The position numbers and the translations under genes were made by a program. Below are positions 22,702-33,434 of a DNA stretch of 64,000 bases, piece after piece; the first letter of the stretch is position 1, and every line of letters begins with the position of its first letter. The notes under the pieces are model-generated. The model had not been told where the DNA came from, did no database searches, and was given only the letters and a program-made list of their open reading frames with translations. Source of the stretch: Gracilaria domingensis (taxonomy: Eukaryota > Rhodophyta > Florideophyceae > Gracilariales > Gracilariaceae); NCBI GenBank assembly GCA_022539475.1, contig VCMS01000052.1, forward strand, positions 1-64,000, given 5' to 3'.

Positions 22702-23093
22702 GGTTGCCGTGGAAACGGAGTAAGTCAGATCGTTGGCACACACACGTCATGCGACGGGATTGAGTCCATACCACCTTGGTGGGAATGCTCGCCGTATGGA
22801 CGGTTTGACCGGCTCGCGCCGCTCGAACACCGATTTTCGGAAAGAAGACTCACTCCTGAGGGTTTTTCATCCCGCTCGCTGGTAATGGCCTCGCTGCCAC
22901 ACCATGAGCATGGTTTTTCCCCTCGGAAGGGTGCGTTTTTCGCAGCGCATCGCATCGCATTGCATTAGTCGGCTATGCCGGTGAGGAAGGGATACACCGT
23001 CGAAGACGTGAATGAAGCAAAGAATCTTTTTATCTCAAGGCTATACTACTGTGAACAGGTAATTACCCACGCATGGGGAAGCTCGGCTTCCGT
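22702..23093. other. Element 1 spacer between convergent sense and antisense genes
   Basis: About 390 bp, non-coding on both strands. It holds a short palindrome CCACCTTGGTGG (about 22770). It is where 3' ends of the sense and antisense transcripts would meet. Confidence 0.5.
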
Positions 23094-23759
23094 TTACTGG
23101 CCGTCGCCATCGCCCTCATTCTGAGGAGGCATACCGCCAAGGCGTTGAGCCAAGGCATCCGCCATAGCGGTGACGTCGCCAGAGGCCGCACTAGCACTTA
23201 AACCCGCGCCGCGGAGGAAGCGAGCGATAATCGCACCTTCGTTCACACCCGCCGCCGGGGGATGAGCTGCAGCAGCCGCAACAGCGGGAAGAGCCGGCTG
23301 AGCCGGAATGGGTACCGGAATGGGAACCGGAGCAGAGCCGGCGCCCTCCCCCGCAGGGGTTGCGTCGATCTCTTCGATCATCTCGATATCGTCGCCTCCC
23401 GTGTCCTCGGGCTGATTATCCACCATTGGATCTCCCCGGAGGTACTCTCGGTAATACTCATCCGAGTTCACAAACCCAGTTGGGTGATCGGCCGGCACTC
23501 GCCGGGGAGCAGAACGGAGCTCACCCGCTTCCTCAGCGGTAATCTCCCGATAATCCCACGGGTCGAAGAAGACATAATCGCCCGCAAGAGCGGTATTTCT
23601 TCCCAGACCTGGGCCGTATCCACCCGTGTTCGGGGAATCACCGCGACTACTCTGAGAAAGAGGCACTTTGGTCCAGTCGATACTATCGATATAATCGAGA
23701 AGGCTCAACACCTCGTCGTTGTTGGCACGACCCCCGAGGAAGACTTCCAAGTCCAAACT
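23094..23759 (-). pseudogene. Antisense retrotransposon protein, element 1, C-terminal part after in-frame TGA
   Basis: Same frame as 24983-23760, separated by one TGA. Starts SLDLEVFLGG, then LLDYIDSIDWTKVP, VFFDPWDY, ADHPTGFV. An acidic stretch and a Pro/Ala-rich region follow, then a final conserved segment AIIARFLRGAG. Elements 2 and 3 have IRNLDL and IRSLDL across the stop position, so the protein is normally continuous (about 629 codons). Within this part an ATG at 23756 exists, but there is no reason to think it is a start. Confidence 0.78.
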
Positions 23760-24983
23760 TCAGATGGCCGCCCGCACACGCGAAGGGATGAACCACAGTC
23801 GATACTGGTCATATGCCTCAGCGAAGACAAACGCCGCGGTGCGGACATCCCACTCGGTGACGACAACCGACCACAACCCAGTCCTGGGATCTGTGAGTAG
23901 GTATGACCCTAAGTAGGTGAACACCGGGGGCAACTCGATGTAGCACCCCCGGCATGCTTCGAGGTAACTCCACCACTCTGGCAGAGGCACATACCGACCC
24001 TGTCGGTGCGCAGCCGCGATATGGCGGATCTCCACGTTCTGATACGGAGCGAAGTACCCAAATTGGGATTGAGACCGCCTCTCATGGCGGATGAAGTTCT
24101 GAAGGAAGTTAGACCGCGAACGGCGGGGGAGATATCGAAACTCAGCCCGAAGAATCGGTCTTGTCCAGCATATGGCTTCCTGCCGTGCAACGGGCATTCC
24201 CCGCCAGGCGAAGGTTTCCAACGCCGCTAGGCGGTCGCAGTAACTGATTTCCCCGCAGGTGCGGTAAAACGCCACATCGAAGTCCATCCCTGGCGGGATA
24301 GGAAACTCGAACGGCGCCCGGCCTTGCCGTTTGTAAGCCACCATGACAAAGTTGGCATGGGCTTCTTCCCGGGATTGCCGATTTTCCCGCGCTACCTGAT
24401 GGACAGGAATCGCGATGCGCGTGCGCCAATCCCACGAAGTGGTCACCATTGCCGGGAGGTCCCCCGGAAGGGTGTTGCGTCCGTCGGCATACTCAGTGAT
24501 GAGGTTTTCATTGAACACCGCAGTCGGGTGGAACCACGGAGCGAGCCGGAGGCGCCTCGCATGTCGCCGGTTCGCCGGGTTGAGCCCTACAAGGGAGTTG
24601 AAAGACGGCCAGACCACACCTGGATGGAACCCGAGGACGGGGCTCGCGAGAGCGGCATGCTGCGCGGAGGATCCTCCGACAGTGTTCGATTGCCCCGCGG
24701 ACGGGTTGGAACCCTGTTGAGGGAGCGGAACGGAGCAGAGTCCGGTGAGGCCCCCTTGGGGGAACGGTGGTTGGTTCGGAGGCTGGTTCGGTGGAACACC
24801 ACTCATAGTGAGGTCTAGTTCCGGTGTCGGAGGAAAGTTGATCGCAGGAGCGAGAGAGAGTTCGGTACTCTGAGGAGGTGCTGCTACTGCAGAAGCAGGG
24901 AGCACGTCGTTGACGGGAGAAGGAGAAGAACATACCGGAGGACCGGGGAGCGCTGCACTTATATCTTCTTGGCTCGGCGCCAT
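23760..24983 (-). CDS. Antisense retrotransposon protein (aORF), element 1, N-terminal part
   Basis: 407 codons from the ATG at 24983, opposite in direction to gag-pol, starting 44 bp from the 3' LTR. The first 110 residues are Pro/Ser/Ala-rich. Then come motifs also found in elements 2 and 3: PWFHPTAV, SWDWRTRIAI, RPILRAEFRYL, QFGYFAPYQNVEI, GRYVPLPEWW, GCYIELPP, TEWDVRTAAF, EAYDQYRLWFIP. The in-frame TGA at 23762-23760 replaces an Arg codon of the other copies (a CGA to TGA change). The frame then continues to 23094. No transmembrane segment, zinc knuckle or known domain is seen, so it is not an envelope-like protein by appearance. Conservation over three diverged elements argues for a real protein. 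Antisense ORFs at this place are known in plant Tat-lineage Ty3/gypsy elements; I see no sequence relation I could claim. Confidence 0.82.
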   Translation of the reverse strand: MAPSQEDISAALPGPPVCSSPSPVNDVLPASAVAAPPQSTELSLAPAINFPPTPELDLTMSGVPPNQPPNQPPFPQGGLTGLCSVPLPQQGSNPSAGQSNTVGGSSAQHAALASPVLGFHPGVVWPSFNSLVGLNPANRRHARRLRLAPWFHPTAVFNENLITEYADGRNTLPGDLPAMVTTSWDWRTRIAIPVHQVARENRQSREEAHANFVMVAYKRQGRAPFEFPIPPGMDFDVAFYRTCGEISYCDRLAALETFAWRGMPVARQEAICWTRPILRAEFRYLPRRSRSNFLQNFIRHERRSQSQFGYFAPYQNVEIRHIAAAHRQGRYVPLPEWWSYLEACRGCYIELPPVFTYLGSYLLTDPRTGLWSVVVTEWDVRTAAFVFAEAYDQYRLWFIPSRVRAAI

Positions 24984-25013
24984 CCTGCCCTCGTCGAGGT
25001 TGTATTACCGCCT

Positions 25014-25024
25014 AAGGAGGGGGA
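25014..25024 (+). other. Polypurine tract of element 1
   Basis: AAGGAGGGGGA, two bases before the right LTR (TGTAG at 25027). Element 3 has the same tract before its right LTR (43458-43468). Confidence 0.8.
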
Positions 25025-25026
25025 TA

Positions 25027-25765
25027 TGTAGTGCAACGCTCATCTATGAGTATTCTGACTGGACTTAGTCATATTTCCCGTTTACGGGTTTGCCTGGTAC
25101 ACACCAGTATATGACTAGTAGTTACTAGTGGTTGCCATTGGGATGGTTCGGACACGTGGGACACGGTGGAGCTGATCGGAGGTTGGCCACTACACGTGGG
25201 CGGTTGCCACAATTAGTGGGAAGTTTAGTTGATATTATTTATTAATTTTAGTGAGGACACTACTTAGTGCGACGGCGTCGCCGCCGTCGCACCAGTAAAG
25301 TGCCCCAACCAGGGTGATCCTACCTCAAGGATCTCGGCTCTAGCCACTCTCGCCTTCGGCGGTGCACAACTCCTTATCGGAGGGACTCCCCGTTGTAACG
25401 GTGCGGCTATCCACCCTGCGTCTCCACAGAACCCAACTTTGGGAGTGTTATAACCATCTGTTGTCGTGTTCGACCCTGTATAGGGAATACCCCGGCGATA
25501 CGCCGTACCTCTCTTTTCCCTCTCTCTCTCCTATCTTTCCCTTTCCCCACTCCTTGGTTTCGTCCCTCTTCGAGGCTACTACACTCGCGTGCGAGTCACC
25601 CTTCTCTGCTCAACTCTCAACGCCCCGTCGCGACGGTTTGGCCCCGGTCTTACACCCGGCTAGTTGCGCCATTCCAGAGAGGCTCTGTTCTCTGGGTTGC
25701 CCTCAGTAGAGGAAGATCCCGAACGTCTTCGTGGTGTCTTTTCCTCGCTCACGGGTTGCACTACA
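25027..25765 (+). repeat. Element 1 right LTR
   Basis: 739 bp, same length as the left LTR with four visible substitutions (for example A to T in GCTGAACGG/GCTGATCGG and G to T in CCACTCCGTGG/CCACTCCTTGG). Followed by the target duplication CAGGC and the resumed RT of element 2. Confidence 0.93.
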
Positions 25766-26583
25766 CAGGCATTACACTCAAGCTGAAGAAGTGCGAGTTC
25801 TTTACCGAAACCGTCAGTTATCTCGGCCACGTTATCCGTCATGGACGGCTGTCGATAGACGAAGTCCGTGTGAAGTGCCTCAAAGAGTCTAAACATCCGC
25901 GGACGCAGACTGAACTCCAATCCTTTCTCGGCTTGTGAACCGTTTATCGCCGCTTCATTCCGAACTTTGCGGATATGTCAGCATCTCTAAACGAGCTTCT
26001 TTGAAAGGGACAGCCAGTACAACCAGAAGCGTTCGATGACCACAAGGCTGCGGCTTTTTCATCGCTCATTGACGCGGTGACATCGCCAACCGTTCTATCC
26101 CTACCTAGGGCTGGGTTGCCGTATGCCATCGATACGGATGCGAGCGACTACCAAGTTGGCTGCGCACTGTTCCGGACCACCGAAGATGGCGAAAGATTGC
26201 CAATTGGGTATTGGTCAAGAAGCCTCAACGTTCACGAGAGTAATTACTCGGTATCCGATAGGGAGTGCTCGGCAGTGATCTGGGCCTTGCAGACACTGCT
26301 CCCGTACCTAATGGGGAATCGCTTTATTGTTCACCACGATCATTCGCCCTTGCGCTCGATACTCTCTATCACAGAGCCATCATGCCGCTTGATGCGGTGG
26401 AGACTGCGGGCAGCCGAGTTCGATTTCGAGATTCGGTACAAGAAAGGACTCCTGAATACACAGGTTGATGCTCTTTCCCGTTTAGAAACAGCGGCTGAAG
26501 CCGCGCCAGTGGATGATCTGGAGATAACGTGCTTCCTCACGGAAGACGGCTCGAGCGATGCCGATGAAGATTCGAACGGATGA
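25766..26583 (+). pseudogene. Element 2 RT C-terminus and RNase H
   Basis: Continues the RT interrupted at 14356: ITLKLKKCEFF, YLGHVIRHGR, SFLGL, then a stop (25936-25938), YRRFIPNFADM, another stop near 26004, then a complete RNase H start with DTDASDYQVG and IGYWSRSLNVHESNYSVSDREC, ending near ADALSRLE-like codons. It keeps the stretch that element 1 has deleted. Confidence 0.85.
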
Positions 26584-27918
26584 GACATCTACGATGCTGT
26601 TTTAGCCCTGTCAGACACGCACCCAGAACCGGGCTTTTTCGTACCGATCAAGCCGGAAGAACTAATCTGGGAACAACACAGGGACCGCTTTTGTACTGAG
26701 ATTCGTAGCGGTTTGAACGGTGGAACACGGATGCCTTTCGTCGAGAACGACCAGGGATTCCTCATCCGAACTGTCCGAAACAGGCTACAGATTGTGGTTC
26801 CACACTCACTGCAGTCATTAGTACTGCATCTGTCGCATTATGCGAAGCTCTCAGCCCACCATGGTTGCAGAAAGTTGTACTACACCTTGAGGAAGGACTT
26901 CTATTGGCCAGCGATGGCTTTCGATGCGTATGCCACTGTTCGTGAATGTTCTGATTATGCAAAGAACCGCGTCAAGCTGCGGAAGTATTCCAAGACGTTA
27001 GTACTCTTCCCTGCTAGGGCCTTACTTGAATTCGTGGCTATTGACTTGCTCGGTGAGTTTATTCGCACTCACCAGGGAAACCGGTTCCTACTGGTGATCA
27101 CCGACCGCTTTTCTAAGCTAGTACGGACTGGGCCTTTGAAGAAGGTTACCGCCAGTGCGGTCGGCCAAGCTTTCGTTACACACTGGGTTCTTTTCTACGG
27201 ACCGCAGTTTGCTGCTAAGTTCTTTGAGATCGTCTGCCGCATCTTGCGGATCCAAAAATGGTTTACGACAACATATCATCCCCAGAGTAATGGGTAGGTT
27301 GAACGATCTAACCGCACTATGCTTAATGCATTGCAGAAGTTTGTTGCCGATCACTCGACGGAATGGGATCAATACACCAATGCGGTGACTTATGCCTAAA
27401 ATACGCAGGCTCATCGCACTACTCAGATCTTGCCGTTCGAGCTCGTGCTATTACGCGTTCCACCGTCGGTGGTCATCGATCCACAGCAAATACTGGATAA
27501 GTTCCCCTCGCCCCGCCTACACACGGACGCGTGGAAGGTCTGGCTTACGAAGATCATTCCTACGACTAGGCAGAATATCTGTAAGGCACAGGCCGCCTAC
27601 AAGCGGGATTTTGACGCCAGAGTACGCAAACATGCCCCTCAGATCAGGGAATGTAGCTATGCCTTCATACGGAAGGAATACTATGACCTCGAGAAAGAGA
27701 TGCCTCACAAGCTTTCTCCTATCGCGGACGGTCCCTACAGGGTCGTGGCTGTGACCGACACTACGATGGTTTTTGAGATCAAGGGCGAGCACGAGCATTT
27801 TTCGCGGGATCGCGTAACGCCTGCGCCAAAGCCTGCGTCTCAGGAATTGCAACCGCCATCGTCGGCCCCTACCACATCTACTGGGAAAACAGCCGTCGAA
27901 ACGGAAACGCCTGTTTAA
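26584..27918 (+). pseudogene. Element 2 integrase
   Basis: Zinc-binding region and core are recognisable (SHYAKLSAHHG, VAIDLLGEF with the first catalytic Asp intact, LLVITDRFSKLVRT). The segment holding the second catalytic Asp is missing: FYG runs directly into PQFAAKFF. A TAG replaces Gln in NGxVER at 27295, and a TAA lies at 27397 in the YA-NTQ block. GPY-like motif (KLSPIADGPYRVV) near 27710-27750. Inactive. Confidence 0.85.
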
Positions 27919-29375
27919 CCGTCTGTTCTGCCGCACCCCGACCGCGAACTTGCTGATCTGCCGGCTAAGCCGGAATATCACCAGTCAGTCTCTGCTGCCG
28001 CTCATGTACGCAGGCGGATACTGGCCTCTCCGGAGATACTAACCACCGCCCTCAACGCTCCAACTGAGGAGGGGGAGGAGGCAGATCGCAATTCGTCGTC
28101 TTCGCCGTTAGGAACGCAGCCCGCTTTGCATTCGGGCAAGGGCACACCCGTACGGGGTGCACAGCCGAAAAGCCCGGAAGGACGCTACAGTGAAGTCACT
28201 GAGACTGCCGCCCCGCTCGCGTATAGTACTGCATCGCCGTCACAGGCGGAGACCAGGGAGCCACCCCCTGCTGGCAGAACGAAGCCGGAGAGCCGGAGCG
28301 GAGTCCTACTCAAAGACACCTAGCCGCGCCGCACGCAGGAGATGGACGATCTTCTCTGTCGCCGTCGTTGACGGATGCGCCTTCGCAAGCCTCTGTTACG
28401 CCCAAGGGCACGCCAACGCGTGATACACAGTCGGAGAACCGGAACGCGGAGAAGGACGCGCAGTCTTCGCGAAAACCTAAAAGGGAGCTAACCACTTCGG
28501 TGAAACGCCCAGCCGGAAGTCCGGAAAGAGATAAGTCGGCCCGAAAAGACCGTGCTGTTACGGCAGACCCGACTTCGGGAGATTTTGGCCACTTGCCAAA
28601 TGATGAAACCGTCAAGAAGACGGAAGCAACCACCGGCATGCGCACATTGCGCCAAGTGTCTGGCTTCGCCAGCGAACCACCTCCAGTAAAGGATGACAGC
28701 CCACGAGCTGGGAACGTGCCTGCTGTGAAGCTCGCGGCTGCTGAAAACGGAAATTCCGAATTTGAATCGGCAGCGAACAGCCGTGCAACTGTGCAGGCCT
28801 CACCATCAGCAGTGAATGGCGAAACGCCGCCTCGGGGCACGCCACAGTACCGCTTGCTGGCGCAACACAACGCGGACCGCTCACCCTCTCAACGTGAGAT
28901 CTCGCCGGAACGCCGGAAGCACGCTACTCGAGAACACCGAAGCTCGGCTACAGCCCAACCACACGGGAAAAAGAACCAGGAAACTGGAGGCCTGAGAGTC
29001 AGGAAAACACAATAGCCGAGACCTCTCTCGCCTGGCATACAGGATGCCTTGCCGTCAGGACGGAAGCCGCCGACAGTCGATGGTGCCCGCGACGGGAAAA
29101 GTAGCAGTGACGCCTCAAAAGAGGACACAGAGACCAAGCCGCACGCTAAGCGGAAGGTCCTCGACGAGGAACACGTCGTTGACCGTCTGGTAAGCCACGG
29201 CTACGCCCCGGACAGGGAGCTCATATACCGAGTCCGTTGTACGGGTACCACCCTTCGAGGGATACACCCGAGCCCATCGAGCCTTTGCCTCCTTCGAAGG
29301 TCTTTCAATACCACCGCCGCACACGGACACCGATACTGGCTACGATGGACAATGCTCGAGTGGGTTGACTACCTA
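27919..29375 (+). pseudogene. Element 2 linker and chromodomain remnant
   Basis: Begins SVLPHPDRELADLP after a stop, matching element 1 upstream of its 19-bp duplication. A long Pro/Ser/Arg/Glu linker spread over several frames follows, with one open stretch at 28368-29015. The chromodomain begins at about 29155 (EEHVVDRLVSH, ELIYRVR) and is broken by a frame change near 29245; its second half (DTPEPIEPLPPSKVFQYHR) is readable in another frame up to about 29365. Confidence 0.75.
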
Positions 29376-29752
29376 CAAGCAAGGGATCACAGCCGTTTTA
29401 AAGGCATTATGCCGCGCAATGCGGACAGCTTTCGCTGAACAAGAATGCCGCAAAATGCGGAAGCCACCCTACGGTGCAAGAGAGGAAGACAGTAGAGAAG
29501 AAAGAAGCCAGAACACTGGAAAGAAGTTTACTGAAGAATTGCCATTGCTGCATATGCGGAAAGTTTAACCTTCTCACTGCGGGCTTGCTGTTACAGCCTC
29601 TACGGAGGTATTGCCCACTGAGAAGGGGGAGCACAAGAAGAAAATTTAGAAGCCAAGCCGGCAACAGCCGGATAAGTTTACTTAAAGACTATGGAGACTT
29701 GCTCCTCGCTAGAGAGGTCGATCGCAAGCTTCGATTACCCTCTGTGGGGGGT

Positions 29753-31576
29753 CTAAGAGCCGGATGGACCAGCCCCGGAGGTGATGCTACCGCAGGGAGC
29801 ACTGGAAAAGTGCTGAGCCGCGATGGCTTGCAGGTCCGATTCGCCGGTGATATTGTCCGGAATGGCGATGCCCACGGCTCGCAGGAAGTCGCGAATAATC
29901 GCCGCACGCTGAGTGAGCGAAGCACCGAAACTTCCGGTTGGAGCATCGGGTTGCCTCCAAGGGGCCGCGGGTTCAAGAGCCGCCTCGGCGGATGGTTCGA
30001 CGTCCTCAAAGATGTCGTTCCCTCGCGCCTCAGCGGCCTCGCACTCCTCTGCGGTACCCATAGGGCTACCCTCGTCCATAGGGCTACCTCCCTCAGCAGG
30101 GTCCTCTCCGTCGTCATCGACATAGACGAACCCACGGGGGTGCCCCTCGGGAATAGAACGGTCAGCCCGACGACGCTCAGCCGCTTCGGCGATTCCAATC
30201 ACCTCCCATTCCCATGGGTCAAAAAAGATGAAGTCGCCGGCGTTGACGTTTCGTACCGGGGAACGGTCGTTCAGCCTACGAATCTCGTCTGAAACCTGAC
30301 TGGCAGTCACTTCATCCCAGTTGATCTGGTCAATCACGTCCACCAGTTGGGTGGCTCTTCGTGCGTTACGCACCGAGCCGAGTAATTCGGAAAGATCCAG
30401 GTTCCTGATGAAATGCCGGATGAGATCCGGAATATGCCAGAGACGGTATGTATCGTACGCCTTTATAAGGAGGAAAGCCGCAACGCGGACGGTCCATTCT
30501 GTCGCAAGAATTCTCCTTAAGCCAGGTGATGGATTGTTCAAGAAGTACAACCCCACATGCGTGAGGCAGGGCAGGAGCTCAACATGACACCCTTGCAGGA
30601 CCTCGACCGCCAGCCAGAAAGATGGCAGCGGCACGTAGCGACCACGGCGGGAATGCCCGGCAATCCGTTCAACCTCCGTACACTGGTACGGCGCAAGAAT
30701 CACAAATCGGGAGCGCCACTTCCTCCCGAATCTGAGGCCTTCCTGAAACTGAGACCGTGGAGAACGGCGAAGGTACCGGAATTCGGCGCGAAGAATGGGA
30801 CGAGCCCACAGTGTCAACTTCTGGTGAGGCTGTATGGTATCCGAGTATCGGTCAGTTTCTTCCAATGCGTTGGCTAGGTGGTCGCCATAGCCGACTTCGC
30901 CGACGGTTCAGTATCTAGCCACATCGTACTGGTACTGTGCCAGAACCGGATGCTCATTCGAAGCTCGTAAATGGCGCGCATACCCGATGCGGGCTATTTC
31001 GTTGCGAGCAAACTGTCTCGAGTCATTCCTACCCACAAATAGGAAACTCGGGTTGACCGCGACGCGGGCTCACCAATCCCATGAACGGGTTACGTCAACC
31101 GGAAGCCCACCGTGGAGATAGCCGTCGACAACGTGCGAGTCGGCGTGCTCGTTATCCCGCAAAGCGGCGGCGTCAAGCCAGGGAGCCTGGGCGAAAAGAA
31201 AGTGATGCCGGTGAGGATCCCGGATTCATAGAGCGCCAGGTGTTGGCCACCCTCCCAGGGAAGCCGGTACTTTAGCGTGGAACCAGTCCCATACGGGTGC
31301 CGACCCCGCACCCGGGGCAGGGGCAGGACCCCGGCCGGAAGTTCGCGGCTGCGAAACCGCCAACTGCGGAAGGGGTACCGACCTGAACGGCGCGTTGGAA
31401 ACTTTCATATGAGCCGTCGAAGACGGAGGGCCGCTAGGCGGAGCGATCGGATCGTTCGCGTCAGGCATATCTGTTCGAATCTTGGGAGCAGGAGAGCTTG
31501 CTGCATTCGATTGTGCGTTGTGTTCCGATGATTCCTCGGCAGGCGCATCCATGGGAGAACCATTATATACCCGCAT
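29753..31576 (-). pseudogene. Antisense retrotransposon protein, element 2
   Basis: Homologue of 23094-24983. The N-terminal part from the ATG at 31576 (Pro/Ser/Ala-rich) runs to about 31226, then a stop-containing stretch (about 30866-31225) still shows SWDW and GGLPVDV. From 30865 to 29753 there is an uninterrupted frame of 370 codons: RPILRAEFRYL, KWRSRF, GRYVPLP, ATEWTVRVAAF, KAYDTYRLWHIP, IRNLDL, FIFFDPWEW, EGHPRGFV, AAIIRDFLRAVG. This contrasts with the sense pol of the same element, which has many stops. The same region of the sense strand has no coding role. Confidence 0.78.
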
Positions 31577-31629
31577 TGTGGGGCATGTTGACCGACGGAA
31601 TCGGGCGTCTCATCCTGAGAAGGGGGAGA

Positions 31630-32476
31630 TGTAGAGCAAAACGCCCTCTGTGGGGATGGACCTCAGTGCTTTTTATAGTTTGTTGATCGGTTACCGGCTT
31701 CGACACCTCATGTTATGAAAGGCTACTGTACTAATGGCCCTATTTCGGGACATGACGAGGAAGGGTAGTGTTTCTGCACACGTGTGCTGAGTTGGCCCGA
31801 AGCCAGATGCGCCGTGGTAAGCCTGCCACCGTTTCACACGTGTAGAATGTTGACCGGCAGCGCCGGATAGTTAGATATTTTAGTTGACATTTTCAAGTGC
31901 CCTATATAGGTGGCGGCACCTGCCGCCACTGTACGGGAAGTAAACCTCAAGGAGGCTTCTGTCTCTGACTCCCGTGCCCCTTGCGCACGGTCTTCGTCCC
32001 CAACCTGGCAAACCGCCGCGATCCGGGGCTAGTCATCCAACCTCTACCACTGAGCAGTGCTAGACCGTCGTTACAGCATCCTTTCCATTGTTTTACTGTT
32101 ATTATTTCCGTCTTACGGCTCTTATCAATCTGCTCTCTTATACAGGTTTGTCTCACATTGTCTCGTAATATTTCTCGATCTCGCGAGTCAGTGCACCGCT
32201 GCGCGGCTCGTTTGTTGTTCTTTTTGCCCAACACCGCTCGCCTGGATATCTACACTCGCCGTGGCTTGCCGAAAACATCCGGATCCTAGGCCGATCCTAT
32301 TCACCCCTACCTTCGGCTGCACGCCCGGGGCTGCTCGGATTTACACCCGGGTCGTGTCAGCCCTACCGGAGGGTTCTACCACTATCCCTACCCCTATAGG
32401 GAGCAGGGCTAGAACACCCTGTTGGTGCTTTTCTGCGACGCGGCTGTTGTTTTCCCGCACGCGGGTTTGTACCACA
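31630..32476 (+). repeat. Element 2 3' LTR
   Basis: About 847 bp, starting TGTAGAGCAAAACG after the polypurine tract GAGAAGGGGGAGA. It has two CACGTG boxes (31779-31784, 31837-31842), TATATAG at 31903-31909, a hairpin GTGGCGGCA/TGCCGCCAC at 31910-31929 followed by AGTAAAC, and a pyrimidine-rich part. The end is set at ACCACA (32471-32476) by analogy. No 5' LTR is present to confirm it, and no target duplication can be found because the left end is truncated. Confidence 0.7.
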
Positions 32477-33434
32477 AAATGGAACTGTCTCAAATGACCA
32501 GTACCCAACAGTTATACATTAAAAAATGTTTTCCTTTTTTAAAACAAAGCCCAAATTCATTTTCAGAAACTTGTAATATGAGCCATTAGTATTTATGTAA
32601 GAAATGGATCAGGCTTGGATTACTAGCAATAAAAGTACACTTAATTAAACATTCTTTTCTTTTTCAAAGGAGGCCTTTGTTATGTCCAGCACATTTCGAG
32701 ACTTAGTAAAAAGCATTGGTTCATATTTTCCAGGATTTCAACAAATTTCTAAAAATTGTTCTGTCCAAACGAAAAATAAGTTTTGCAAATTACGTTAATC
32801 TCAAGATTTATCAACTTTGGTGCAAGAATACCTAAAGTGGCACTTCCAAAAACATAGGAATGAGGAAGAGTCTGTAGATATATCAAACCATGAGAATTTC
32901 TCAATTTTATTGTAATAAGTTTGGAAGAAACATTCAAAGCGATTCTTTTCAGTATAGCTGGCTCTCATCTTTTTTCAAGGCTAATTTGAATTGATAGTGG
33001 ACCATCTAAACAATTTTTAGAAAAAGGAAAAGTAAATATTGATTTTCTCTTTCACATTCTAATCAAGGCCTTCTTGCGAGAGAGATTTGCGACCTTTTCA
33101 TAGGGAAGTATGGAAAGCCAATCGGATCGAAATGCGAGACTGCAGAAATTATTATGCAACACAGAACGAAAGCCAGTAGTACGACACGAAACCGACACCG
33201 TGCCAACCTCCACACGCGTGCTAGGGCATTTGCGTCTAAGTCACAACGTACAGCAATAGATCTACCTCAGCTTATATCTCTATCTCGTAAGAATCTTAGT
33301 ATCTTACAAGAATAGTGAGCTTGCAGTAAAACAGAAATATTTCCATGAAAATCTCATGTGTCAAGGTAACTGAATTTACTGTTCAATTCAGTACTTACAT
33401 ATTCGCTCTACAGAAGACTATAAAAAATTTTTAT
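32477..33434. other. AT-rich intergenic DNA
   Basis: No gene seen. It is probably the 5' side of the transposon carrying the transposase at 33556, or host DNA between elements. Confidence 0.5.

Larger units (their letters stand above)
14357..25765 (+). mobile_element. Element 1: young full-length Ty3/gypsy chromovirus
   Basis: 11409 bp with two 739-bp LTRs (14357-15095 and 25027-25765). They begin TGTAGTGCAACG and end GGGTTGCACTACA. The target duplication CAGGC lies at 14352-14356 and 25766-25770. By eye the LTRs differ at four positions (about 99.5% identity), so insertion is recent. Order: LTR, primer-binding site, gag, -1 frameshift signal, protease, RT, RNase H, integrase, chromodomain, then an antisense gene, polypurine tract, LTR. 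It carries several disabling lesions listed under the coding entries. Confidence 0.93.
13700..32476 (+). mobile_element. Element 2: old, 5'-truncated Ty3/gypsy chromovirus, interrupted by element 1
   Basis: Coding homology starts abruptly near 13700, within the region just before the RT domain. It runs to 14356, is interrupted by element 1 (14357-25765) and resumes at 25766 in the middle of the same RT codon context. It continues through RNase H, integrase, chromodomain, an antisense gene (29753-31576), a polypurine tract (about 31614-31629) and a 3' LTR (31630-32476). Gag, protease and the 5' LTR are missing. Many stops and frameshifts mark it as old. Confidence 0.85.

Noticed and set aside
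22880-25026. Envelope-like gene between integrase and 3' LTR
   Set aside because: The coding strand is the opposite one, and the protein has no signal peptide, membrane anchor or fusion-type segment.
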